From assembly GCA_937907055.1 (NCBI GenBank), contig CALCTW010000112.1, positions 1 through 20,949 on the forward strand: 20,949 bases of DNA, given 5' to 3'. The notes below the pieces were generated by a model that was not told where the DNA came from, ran no database searches, and was given only the letters and a program-made list of their open reading frames with translations. This document shows positions 1 through 5,926 of this stretch, piece by piece. The DNA comes from an uncultured Clostridia bacterium. GTDB lineage: Bacteria; Bacillota; Clostridia; Christensenellales; Aristaeellaceae. Every line of letters starts with the position of its first letter. Position 1 is the first letter of the stretch. The translations under genes and the position numbers were made by a program.

Positions 1-1010
1 GGTACGGCGGCGAAATGAAGAAGGGTATGTTCTCCATGATGAACTACTACCTGCCGCTGAAGGGCATCGCCAGCATGCACTGCTCCGCCAACACCGATAT
101 GAACGGCGAGAACACCGCTGTGTTCTTCGGTCTGTCCGGTACCGGTAAGACCACCCTGTCCACCGATCCCAAGCGTCTGCTGATCGGCGATGACGAGCAC
201 GGCTGGGATGACAACGGCGTCTTCAACTTCGAAGGCGGCTGCTATGCCAAGGTCATCGGTCTGGATAAGGAATCCGAGCCCGATATCTTCAACGCTATCC
301 GCCGCAACGCGCTGCTGGAGAACGTGACCGTGGCCGAAGACGGCACCATCGATTTCGATGACAAGTCCGTCACCGAAAACACCCGTGTTTCCTATCCCAT
401 CAACCACATCAACAACATCGTGAAGCCCGTTTCCTCCGCGCCTGCCGCGAAGAGCGTCATCTTCCTGTCTGCTGATGCTTTCGGTGTTCTGCCCCCCGTG
501 TCCATCCTGACCCCCGAACAGACCAAGTACTACTTCCTGTCCGGTTTCACCGCCAAGCTGGCCGGTACCGAGCGCGGCATCACCGAGCCCACCCCCACCT
601 TCTCCGCTTGCTTCGGCCAGGCCTTCCTGGAGCTGCATCCCACCAAGTATGCTGAGGAGCTGGTCAAGAAGATGGAAGTTTCCGGCGCCAAGGCTTATCT
701 GGTCAACACCGGCTGGAACGGCACCGGCAAGCGTATCTCCATCAAGGATACCCGCGGCATCATCGACGCGATCCTGAACGGCGATATCAACAATGCCCCC
801 ACCAAGGTCATCCCCCACTTCAATCTGGAAGTTCCCACCGTGCTGAACGGTGTTGACACCGGCATTCTGGATCCTCGCGATACCTATGCCGATGCTTCCC
901 AGTGGGAGACCAAGGCTCAGGATCTGGCCGGCCGCTTCGTGAAGAACTTCGTGAAGTACACCGGTAACGATGCCGGCAAGGCGCTGGTTGCCGCCGGTCC
1001 CACCCTGTAA
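1..1010 (+). CDS. pckA: ATP-dependent phosphoenolpyruvate carboxykinase, 3' part (5' end outside window)
   Basis: PEP carboxykinase (ATP) interconverts oxaloacetate plus ATP with PEP plus CO2 in the cytoplasm. In anaerobes it often works as a CO2-fixing step towards C4 acids. The frame is already open at base 3 (Y-G-G-E-M-K-K-G-M-F), a conserved segment of the family, so the ATG at 15 is internal and not the start. Visible motifs are the kinase P-loop GLSGTGKTTLS, the acidic metal site IGDDEHGW, and GTERGITEPTPTFSACFG near the C-terminus. About 334 residues are present out of the usual 530 or so. Codon use is strongly biased (AAC, ATC, CTG, GTC, few rare codons), as in pgk at the other end, which suggests high expression. 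The gene stops with TAA and a strong terminator follows about 30 bp later. Identification is secure. Confidence 0.97.
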   Translation, partial: YGGEMKKGMFSMMNYYLPLKGIASMHCSANTDMNGENTAVFFGLSGTGKTTLSTDPKRLLIGDDEHGWDDNGVFNFEGGCYAKVIGLDKESEPDIFNAIRRNALLENVTVAEDGTIDFDDKSVTENTRVSYPINHINNIVKPVSSAPAAKSVIFLSADAFGVLPPVSILTPEQTKYYFLSGFTAKLAGTERGITEPTPTFSACFGQAFLELHPTKYAEELVKKMEVSGAKAYLVNTGWNGTGKRISIKDTRGIIDAILNGDINNAPTKVIPHFNLEVPTVLNGVDTGILDPRDTYADASQWETKAQDLAGRFVKNFVKYTGNDAGKALVAAGPTL

Positions 1011-1040
1011 TTTTGACACCTGAAAATAGGTAAATAAAGA

Positions 1041-1079
1041 ATGCCTCCTCTGTCCGAAAGGACGGGGGAGGCATTTTTG
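1041..1079 (+). terminator. Rho-independent terminator of pckA
   Basis: A long stem is formed by ATGCCTCC (1041-1048) with GGAGGCAT (1067-1074). It continues through G-U pairs into GTCC/GGAC, capped by a GAAA tetraloop (1056-1059), and a T run follows at 1074-1078. Confidence 0.93.
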
Positions 1080-1133
1080 TAGAGCGTGATAATGGGTAAG
1101 ATGCTGAAAATGCATTATTTCAAATTCAGATCC

Positions 1134-1164
1134 ACATTCTAAATATACATATAGTAAAGAATGT
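1134..1164. repeat. Inverted repeat ACATTCT / AGAATGT
   Basis: A perfect 7-bp inverted repeat (1134-1140 and 1158-1164) with an AT-rich 17-bp centre lies directly after the stop of the minus-strand membrane gene. It could form a hairpin at the end of that mRNA, but no T run follows on the minus strand, so it is not a standard terminator. Confidence 0.4.
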
Positions 1165-1165
1165 C

Positions 1166-1624
1166 TTAAAGCCGGCTCATGATATCTCCTTTCTTTCTTT
1201 CATATTCCTTCTTTGACAGCTTACCCTTATTATAATCATTCGTAATAGATGCCAATTTATCTTTAAGCAACGTATGATATTCTTCTTCAGTAACTGCCTC
1301 TTTTTCGTATATGTCATCAATATGGTCTAATTCCATATCAACAGACGGGGTTTCATCGCTGAGTTTCATTTGGTTCTTTTTTTTGTTGTTGTTATTGAAA
1401 TTGCCAACAAATTTGTCAGTGTTCTCGATCAGTTGCCCAAAGCCATATGTGAAGTAAGAACCGATCCAAGAGAGGAGAGGGCCAACTAATAAGATGGCCA
1501 GACCGACCTCAAAAGTATAACGGATGTTCATAAGAAGTATTCCTGCTATGAATGACGCGATGATCCCAATGATACAGACGATACGAGCCAGTTTTTTGAT
1601 TTTCCCTCCGATGTTGTCGAACAT
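1166..1624 (-). CDS. Small membrane protein of the MFDNIG family with SHOCT-like C-terminus
   Basis: The protein has 152 residues. The start is the ATG at 1624 (M-F-D-N-I-G-G-K-I-K), chosen because GGGAGGGG stands 7 bases upstream; longer starts have no such site. After the N-terminal MFDNIGGKIKKLA come two hydrophobic segments, about residues 15-33 and 39-57, then an Asn/Lys-rich linker and an acidic stretch. The last 30 residues (LLKDKLASITNDYNKGKLSKKEYERKKGDI pattern) resemble a SHOCT domain, a short C-terminal helix pair often joined to membrane or toxin-like proteins. Function is unknown. The gene is AT-rich with AAT, AAA and TTA-type codons, unlike most of the window, and is divergent from an XRE regulator that probably controls it. 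A second family member lies at 16206-16808. Confidence is high that it is a gene, low on function. Confidence 0.8.
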   Translation of the reverse strand: MFDNIGGKIKKLARIVCIIGIIASFIAGILLMNIRYTFEVGLAILLVGPLLSWIGSYFTYGFGQLIENTDKFVGNFNNNNKKKNQMKLSDETPSVDMELDHIDDIYEKEAVTEEEYHTLLKDKLASITNDYNKGKLSKKEYERKKGDIMSRL

Positions 1625-1711
1625 GATGATGCCCCTCCCAATAATAATGATTTCCCTTTGGCATGATTTGTGTTTCACGGAACGATGAAATCCCTCTCAT
1701 GCGAGACATAC

Positions 1712-1720
1712 AATATACCA
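1712..1720 (-). promoter_or_regulatory. Extended -10 element of the membrane-protein gene
   Basis: On the minus strand the sequence reads TGGTATATT, an extended -10 (TGn + TATATT), with no recognisable -35. It overlaps the outer arm of the left operator palindrome. It mirrors the element at 1748-1756 on the plus strand. Confidence 0.55.
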
Positions 1721-1730
1721 AAATGGGATA
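1714..1730. promoter_or_regulatory. Operator-like palindrome 1 (TATACC-N5-GGGATA)
   Basis: TATACC AAAAT GGGATA differs from a perfect palindrome at one position. Its centre is 24 bp from that of the second copy. It lies between the two divergent starts and is the likely binding site of the XRE protein encoded at 1780-2010 (inference). Confidence 0.65.
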
Positions 1731-1737
1731 TTTTGAT

Positions 1738-1754
1738 TATACCGATTTGGTATA
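1738..1754. promoter_or_regulatory. Operator-like palindrome 2 (TATACC-N5-GGTATA)
   Basis: TATACC GATTT GGTATA is a perfect inverted repeat with a 5-bp centre. The right arm overlaps the extended -10 of the XRE gene. Paired palindromes between divergent genes are typical of autoregulating XRE/Cro-type repressors. Confidence 0.7.
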
Positions 1755-1756
1755 TT
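1748..1756 (+). promoter_or_regulatory. Extended -10 element of the XRE gene
   Basis: TGGTATATT is an extended -10 with no clear -35. A transcript from here would start near 1763, giving a very short leader with the AAGGGG ribosome site (1763-1768) close to the 5' end. Confidence 0.55.
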
Positions 1757-1779
1757 CCTGTCAAGGGGTGATTAATGAA

Positions 1780-2010
1780 ATGCGGTTGAAAGAACTGAGA
1801 AAGAAGCATCACATTTCACAACTACGGCTTGCAATGGAACTGGGAATGAATCAAAATACGATAAGCCGTTATGAAAAAGGAATTCGTGAAGCGGATTATG
1901 CGACATTGATTCTGATTGCTGATTATTTTCACTGTTCTATTGATTACCTTCTTGAAAGAACAAATAATCCTGAAATGCCAAAGTCCCTTCCTGAAAATAT
2001 GAACTTCTGA
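1780..2010 (+). CDS. XRE-family transcriptional regulator
   Basis: This 76-residue protein consists almost entirely of a Cro/CI-type helix-turn-helix: MRLKELRKKHHISQLRLAMELG, then the recognition helix region MNQNTISRYEKGIREADYAT, then LILIADYFHCSIDYLLERTN. The start at ATG 1780 gives the standard domain beginning and has AAGGGG 11 bases upstream; in-frame extensions further upstream run through the operator region and look non-coding. There is no second domain, so it probably senses by dimerisation or by a partner. It is divergent from the membrane gene at 1166-1624 and shares with it two palindromes covering both promoters, so it probably represses both. Base composition is AT-rich like its partner. 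It ends directly at a terminator stem. Confidence 0.9.
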   Translation: MRLKELRKKHHISQLRLAMELGMNQNTISRYEKGIREADYATLILIADYFHCSIDYLLERTNNPEMPKSLPENMNF

Positions 2011-2044
2011 CGCTCTTCTCCGGATTTCCTGAAGAGCGTTTTTG
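2011..2044 (+). terminator. Terminator of the XRE gene
   Basis: The stem CGCTCTTC (2011-2018) / GAAGAGCG (2031-2038) starts at the base after the TGA stop and is followed by TTTTT. Confidence 0.9.
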
Positions 2045-2072
2045 ATTGCTGTAAAACAGCTTCTAACTTTTC

Positions 2073-2100
2073 TTGCGTGTCCGTGAAATTGATGTATAAT
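2073..2100 (+). promoter_or_regulatory. Promoter of the PAP2 gene
   Basis: TTGCGT (2073-2078), a 16-bp spacer, and a consensus TATAAT (2095-2100) lie 56 bp before the start codon. Confidence 0.75.
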
Positions 2101-2156
2101 GGAACTCATAAACAGTGCCGCGTCATTGCGTCCGCCGTAGGAGGAGTTTTGAAACA

Positions 2157-3095
2157 ATGCAGGGAAACGCGTTCTTTTTTGCCTGGGAGGAGCAGGTTCT
2201 GCTCTTTTTGCAATCGTTTATGGGCGGCGTGTGGCAGCGTATTGCCGAGTTTTTCTCTTTGATCGGTGAGGAACTGGTGCCGGTCGCCATCGTCGCGTTC
2301 GTTTACTGGTGCCTCAATAAGCAGTTGGGCAAGCGCATTGCCTTCAGTGTCACGCTGACCAGTCTGGGCTTTCCGATGATCAAGAATATCGTACTGCGTT
2401 TGCGTCCTTATATGGTGAATCATGATATCGTCTGCCTGAAGCTGCCTGTCAAAGGAGCGGATCCGCTGGATGTAACAGCGCAGGGCTATTCCTTCCCCAG
2501 CGGTCACAGCGCCATGGCGGCCGGGACCTACGGGGCGATCGGTTCTTACGTCCGCAAAAATTGGGCGTGGTGCCTGGCTGTCATCCTGCCGCTGCTCATC
2601 GGCATCAGCCGTTTGTGCCTTGGCGTGCATTATCCCACGGATATCATGGCCGGATGGGCGGTCGGGGCGATCGGCGTCGGCGTGACGATCCTGATGGAGA
2701 AGTTCATTCCGAAAGAAATGTATCGCTTTGCTATTTTATTCATCATCGCGCTGCCGGGTATTTTCTATTGTCAGAGTGATGATTATTTCTCCGCGCTCGG
2801 TCTGCTGATCGGCTTTGCCGCCGGGCTCTGGTTTGAACAGCGGTATGTCAAATTCTCTGTTACGCGCCGCCCGCTCATCATGCTGCTGCGTACTGTCGCG
2901 GGTCTTCTCATCTATCTGGGTGTGTCCGCAGCGCTCAAGGCGCTTTTCGGGGTGATCTTCGGTGCCGCGGGTCCCGCTGCCCTTGCCGGACGTGTCATCC
3001 GTTACGCGCTGTGCGTCTTCCTGCTCGCGGGGCCTTATCCCATGCTTTTCACATTGCTTGATAAATGGCTTCCCGCGCGCGGTAAGGCCGCGTAA
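2157..3095 (+). CDS. PAP2-family membrane phosphatase
   Basis: This integral membrane protein of 312 residues belongs to the type 2 phosphatidic acid phosphatase superfamily, which removes phosphate from lipid phosphates such as undecaprenyl pyrophosphate or phosphatidic acid on the outer membrane face. All three catalytic blocks are present: K76-(6)-RP at 83-84 (KNIVLRLRP), PSGH at 114-117, and S151-R152 with H158 and D162 (SRLCLGVHYPTD). Several hydrophobic helices precede and follow, including four or so in a C-terminal extension after residue 165. The start at ATG 2157 has GGAGGAG ten bases upstream. It has its own promoter and no terminator before the following MATE gene. The substrate cannot be told from sequence; undecaprenyl pyrophosphate recycling is a reasonable guess. 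Confidence 0.88.
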   Translation: MQGNAFFFAWEEQVLLFLQSFMGGVWQRIAEFFSLIGEELVPVAIVAFVYWCLNKQLGKRIAFSVTLTSLGFPMIKNIVLRLRPYMVNHDIVCLKLPVKGADPLDVTAQGYSFPSGHSAMAAGTYGAIGSYVRKNWAWCLAVILPLLIGISRLCLGVHYPTDIMAGWAVGAIGVGVTILMEKFIPKEMYRFAILFIIALPGIFYCQSDDYFSALGLLIGFAAGLWFEQRYVKFSVTRRPLIMLLRTVAGLLIYLGVSAALKALFGVIFGAAGPAALAGRVIRYALCVFLLAGPYPMLFTLLDKWLPARGKAA

Positions 3096-3123
3096 ACTTT
3101 TCTTTTGATCCGGGAGTATGTCT

Positions 3124-3168
3124 ATGTCTGAAAATAAATAGCCAGTCACACAAAACGCCAAATATATC
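3124..3168 (+). other. Possible true N-terminus of the MATE gene, broken by in-frame TAG at 3139-3141
   Basis: An ATG at 3124 has GGGAG about 7 bases upstream and reads M-S-E-N-K, then TAG, then P-V-T-Q-N-A-K-Y-I in the same frame as the MATE body, without another stop. MATE proteins of this clostridial group commonly begin with a short hydrophilic leader ending in K-Y-x-M-M-T-T (family knowledge recalled, not searched). The ATG at 3169 used for the annotated protein has no Shine-Dalgarno sequence. So the leader appears to be real coding sequence interrupted by an amber codon, which is either read through, a mutation, or a sequencing error. Confidence 0.55.
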
Positions 3169-4626
3169 ATGATGACCACACAGCCGGTCGAGAAGCTCGT
3201 CTGCAAAATGAGCATTCCCACCATCATCTCCATGCTGGTCACCGCGCTGTATAATATGGCGGATACCTTCTTTGTCGGTCAGATCGATACAACGGCGACC
3301 GCCGGGGTGGGGCTCATTTTTCCCATCATGTCCATCATTCAGGCCTTCGGTTTCTTCTTCGGTCAGGGCTCGGGCAACTTTATTTCCCGTCAGCTCGGCG
3401 CGCGGAAGCGCGATCAGGCGGAGATCATGGCGTCCACGGGAAATCTGAGCGCTTTGTTCTTTGGCCTGCTCATCCTGCTTTTCGGTACGGTCTTTATGGA
3501 TCCGCTTTTGCAGGTGCTGGGGGCGGATGAAACCCGTGTGCAGCATCAGACGGTCGTTTACGCGCGGGATTATCTGCGCGTCATTCTGTTCGGCGCGCCG
3601 TTCATGTGCATGAGCTGCGTGCTCAATAATCAGATGCGTTTCCAGGGCAATGCCGTGTTTTCCATGATCGGTCTGGTCAGCGGCGCTGTGGTCAACTGCA
3701 TCCTGGATCCGCTGTTCATTCTCGTTTTCAAAATGGAAGTTATCGGCGCCGCGCTCGCGACCGCGATCAGCCAGTGCCTTTCCTGCGCGATCCTCTATGT
3801 GGGCACGCTGCGCAGCGACAGCCTCAAGATCCGTCTGCGCAATTTCCGCCCCACGCTCTATTATTACAAGCAGATCGCCATCGGCGGCGCGCCCAGTCTC
3901 TTCCGTCAGGGGCTGGCCAGCGTGGCTACGCTGTGTCTTAACAGCGCTGCCGGGTCGGCTGCCGCCGCGCAGGTCACCGAGGCCATCGCGCAGGCGGAGG
4001 GATTCTCCTCTCTGGCGGAAGCCGCCAAGATCCACGCGGATGCCGCCGTCGCGGCCTTCTCTGTGGTGGGCAAGGTGATGATGTTTGCTTTCTCCGCGCT
4101 GCTGGGCTTCGGTCAGGGGTTCCAGCCGGTCTGCGGCTTCAATTACGGGGCCCGGAAATACGGAAGGGTCTGCCGGGCTTATACCTTCTGCCTGAAGGTG
4201 GGGGTCATTGTGCTGTTCACGCTGGCGCTTCTGGGCTTCGTGTTCGCGCAGCCGGTCGTCCGTGTATTCCGTGATGATCCTCTCGTTACCTCCTACGCGG
4301 CCATTGCCATGCGCTGCCAGTGCTGCACGTTCGTGCTCATGAGCCTTGTTACGCTCACCAATATGCTTTATCAGAATATAGGCCGCGTTGTCGGGGCCAC
4401 GCTGCTCGCGGTCGCGCGTCAGGGGCTCATGTTCATCCCTGTCGTGCTCATTCTTCCCGCGATGTTTGAGCAGCCCATCTGGGGCGTATATCTGGCGCAG
4501 CCGCTGGCCGATCTGTTCGCGTTTATCCTCGCCGTTCCGCTGGCTGTCAGCATGTATAAGGAATTGAAACGGCAGCAGTTCGCGGAGGATCTGGATATGT
4601 CCGTCGCGGACTTGACGTCTGATTAA
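3169..4626 (+). CDS. MATE-family multidrug/toxin efflux transporter
   Basis: The protein has 485 residues from the first usable ATG after an in-frame TAG; the natural start may be 3124. MATE exporters expel cationic drugs or metabolites in exchange for Na+ or H+. The N-terminal signature KLVCKMSIPTIISMLVTALY with NMADTFFVGQ and the mid-protein GFGQGFQPVCGFNYGA mark the two pseudo-symmetric six-helix halves; about 12 hydrophobic helices are visible. Between the halves, after LCLNSAAG, there is an extra Ala-rich polar segment (roughly SAAAAQ to KIHADA) of about 25-30 residues that I do not expect in typical members. The start at 3169 lacks a ribosome site. It follows the PAP2 gene by 73 bp and is probably cotranscribed with it. 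The substrate is unknown. Confidence 0.92.
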   Translation: MMTTQPVEKLVCKMSIPTIISMLVTALYNMADTFFVGQIDTTATAGVGLIFPIMSIIQAFGFFFGQGSGNFISRQLGARKRDQAEIMASTGNLSALFFGLLILLFGTVFMDPLLQVLGADETRVQHQTVVYARDYLRVILFGAPFMCMSCVLNNQMRFQGNAVFSMIGLVSGAVVNCILDPLFILVFKMEVIGAALATAISQCLSCAILYVGTLRSDSLKIRLRNFRPTLYYYKQIAIGGAPSLFRQGLASVATLCLNSAAGSAAAAQVTEAIAQAEGFSSLAEAAKIHADAAVAAFSVVGKVMMFAFSALLGFGQGFQPVCGFNYGARKYGRVCRAYTFCLKVGVIVLFTLALLGFVFAQPVVRVFRDDPLVTSYAAIAMRCQCCTFVLMSLVTLTNMLYQNIGRVVGATLLAVARQGLMFIPVVLILPAMFEQPIWGVYLAQPLADLFAFILAVPLAVSMYKELKRQQFAEDLDMSVADLTSD

Positions 4627-4640
4627 CACGTCATTATAAT
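4612..4640 (+). promoter_or_regulatory. Near-consensus sigma-A promoter of the secreted-protein gene
   Basis: TTGACG (4612-4617), a 17-bp spacer and TATAAT (4635-4640). The -35 lies inside the last codons of the MATE gene, so the downstream pair can be transcribed independently. Confidence 0.85.
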
Positions 4641-4675
4641 GTGCGTATTTCCAAATCTCCGAAGGGGGGATCACC

Positions 4676-5107
4676 TTGTTTAAAAAGTTTTCTGCCGCCT
4701 TGCTGGTCATGGTGCTTCTGCTTGCTGCCGCGTTGCCGGTTCGCGCCGAAGAGCCCTGTATGCTGCTCGTCACCCGTGTCTATACGGATCCCGTCACCGG
4801 TGCTGTGATGCTGGAGGGCGCCCCGGGCAATGTGGATATCACCAATAACGCGGGCGCGGTCTTTACCGGTTTTGATCTCACTTCTCTTCTCACCCTGCGG
4901 GTAGCGGAGAATGCCGTCATCTGGCTGCCGGATAATCTGTCCGCGCCCTCCGCGCAACGCTGTGTGGCTGTGAGCGAGCTGCCGGGCTGGTATGCTGCCG
5001 CCGGTTCTTTCCTGAATGCCATGGGCGTGCGGGAAGCTTTCTTCGCGGCGGTCACGCTGGAAAATGCCGCTTCTGTCACCATGCTCACCCTGTGCACCTT
5101 TGACTGA
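4676..5107 (+). CDS. Secreted protein of unknown function
   Basis: The predicted product has 143 residues, starting at TTG 4676 with GAAGGGGGG 9 bases or so upstream; no better ATG exists before the signal peptide. The N-terminus is a classical signal peptide: Lys-Lys, a hydrophobic core ALLVMVLLLAAAL, and a likely cleavage after V-R-A (before E-E). The mature part of about 119 residues has two cysteines wide apart (near the N-terminus and near the C-terminal LCTFD) that could form a disulphide, and many small beta-prone stretches. I do not recognise a family. It is followed 17 bp later by the yfcE-like gene and preceded by a strong promoter, so the two probably form a small operon. Confidence 0.7.
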   Translation: MFKKFSAALLVMVLLLAAALPVRAEEPCMLLVTRVYTDPVTGAVMLEGAPGNVDITNNAGAVFTGFDLTSLLTLRVAENAVIWLPDNLSAPSAQRCVAVSELPGWYAAAGSFLNAMGVREAFFAAVTLENAASVTMLTLCTFD

Positions 5108-5124
5108 TCATTTGGGAGAACAAA

Positions 5125-5667
5125 ATGAAATTCTTTATTGCTTCTGATATTCACGGCAGCGCTTTCTGGTGCGCAAAGATGCTGGAGGCCTTCGAGCGTG
5201 AAAAGGCTTCCCGGCTCATCCTGCTGGGGGATCTGCTCTATCACGGTCCCCGAAATGATCTTCCGGAGGGATATGCCCCCAAAGAAGTCATCCGTATGCT
5301 GAATGAGCAGAAGGACAGGCTCCTTTGTGTCCGCGGCAATTGCGAGGCTGAGGTGGATCAGATGGTGCTTTCCTTCCCGGTCATGGCGGAATACGCGCTG
5401 CTGCCGATGGGGGAGAGGGTCATCTTCATCACGCACGGGCATATCCACAATCTGTCCCATCTGCCGCCGCTCCGCGCGGGCGATATTCTGCTCCACGGTC
5501 ACACGCATGTGCCCGCCTGGCAGGAGCAGGAGGGCGTCTTCTACCTCAATCCCGGCTCTGTATCCATCCCGAAGGAGAATTCGGCGCATGGTTATATGAT
5601 CCTGGAGGATAACACCTTCGTTTGGAAGGATCTTGACGGAAAAGTTTATCACGAGCTTTGCTTCTGA
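5125..5667 (+). CDS. yfcE: YfcE-type metallophosphoesterase
   Basis: This 180-residue cytoplasmic calcineurin-like phosphodiesterase of the YfcE/MJ0936 group has the full set of metal ligands: D8 and H10 (SDIHG), D36 (LGDLLYHGPRND), N72 (RGNCEAEVD), H104 (FITHGH), H126 and H128 (HGHTH), followed by NPGS. The length is typical. Family members hydrolyse artificial phosphodiesters with Mn2+; the natural substrate is unsettled. The start at ATG 5125 has GGGAGA about 6 bases upstream. It lies 17 bp behind the secreted-protein gene and ends in a terminator, so it is the last gene of that unit. The family call is secure; the exact orthology to E. coli yfcE is likely. Confidence 0.9.
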   Translation: MKFFIASDIHGSAFWCAKMLEAFEREKASRLILLGDLLYHGPRNDLPEGYAPKEVIRMLNEQKDRLLCVRGNCEAEVDQMVLSFPVMAEYALLPMGERVIFITHGHIHNLSHLPPLRAGDILLHGHTHVPAWQEQEGVFYLNPGSVSIPKENSAHGYMILEDNTFVWKDLDGKVYHELCF

Positions 5668-5674
5668 ATCCCGG

Positions 5675-5700
5675 CCTCCGCGTTCACGCGGGGGTTTTTG
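5675..5700 (+). terminator. Terminator after the YfcE-type gene
   Basis: Stem CCTCCGCG (5675-5682) / CGCGGGGG (5687-5694), TTCA loop, then TTTTT. Confidence 0.9.
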
Positions 5701-5811
5701 CGTGTTTGACGCAAAAATCGGTTCCGGTTTTCAGGCGCGCCGTACCGCGTCCGGGCGCTGTTTGTTTCCTTGGGAGCCGTGCGCCTCTGCAATATACATT
5801 TGCACTGTATG

Positions 5812-5829
5812 AATGCATAAAAATGCATA
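5812..5829. promoter_or_regulatory. ARG box (ArgR/AhrC operator) upstream of argC
   Basis: AATGCATAAAAATGCATA matches the known ARG box pattern WNTGAATWWWWATTCANW at 16 of 18 positions, with two symmetric changes (C and G). It lies 38 bp upstream of the argC -35, in an AT-rich regulatory stretch, and predicts arginine-dependent repression of the operon. The regulator gene is not in the window. Confidence 0.8.
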
Positions 5830-5847
5830 ATATGTTTGTTTTTAATG

Positions 5848-5867
5848 TGTATTTATACAGAAATACA
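5848..5867. promoter_or_regulatory. Second inverted repeat at the argC promoter (possible weak ARG box)
   Basis: TGTATTT (5848-5854) and AAATACA (5861-5867) are perfect inverted copies; inside them TGTATTTATACA is a shorter palindrome resembling an ARG box with two bases missing. The centre is about three helical turns from the ARG box at 5812, a geometry that would suit cooperative ArgR binding. It abuts the -35. Confidence 0.5.
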
Positions 5868-5895
5868 TTGACTTTTATTCCTGCTGCATTATAAT
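5868..5895 (+). promoter_or_regulatory. Promoter of argCJBD
   Basis: TTGACT (5868-5873), 16-bp spacer, TATAAT (5890-5895), 31 bp before the argC start. Confidence 0.85.
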
Positions 5896-5926
5896 AGACA
5901 ACGTATCTTATGATGGAGGAAAGACC

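Noticed and set aside
1663..1779. Longer N-terminus of the XRE protein from 1663
   Set aside because: It would be translated through the operators and promoter; the residues do not look like a domain and there is no ribosome site.
3049..4773. A 574-codon open frame on the minus strand opposite the MATE gene
   Set aside because: The product is low-complexity, His/Arg/Glu-rich with no recognisable domain, as expected for the antisense of a GC-rich membrane-protein gene; the plus strand has clear MATE motifs.
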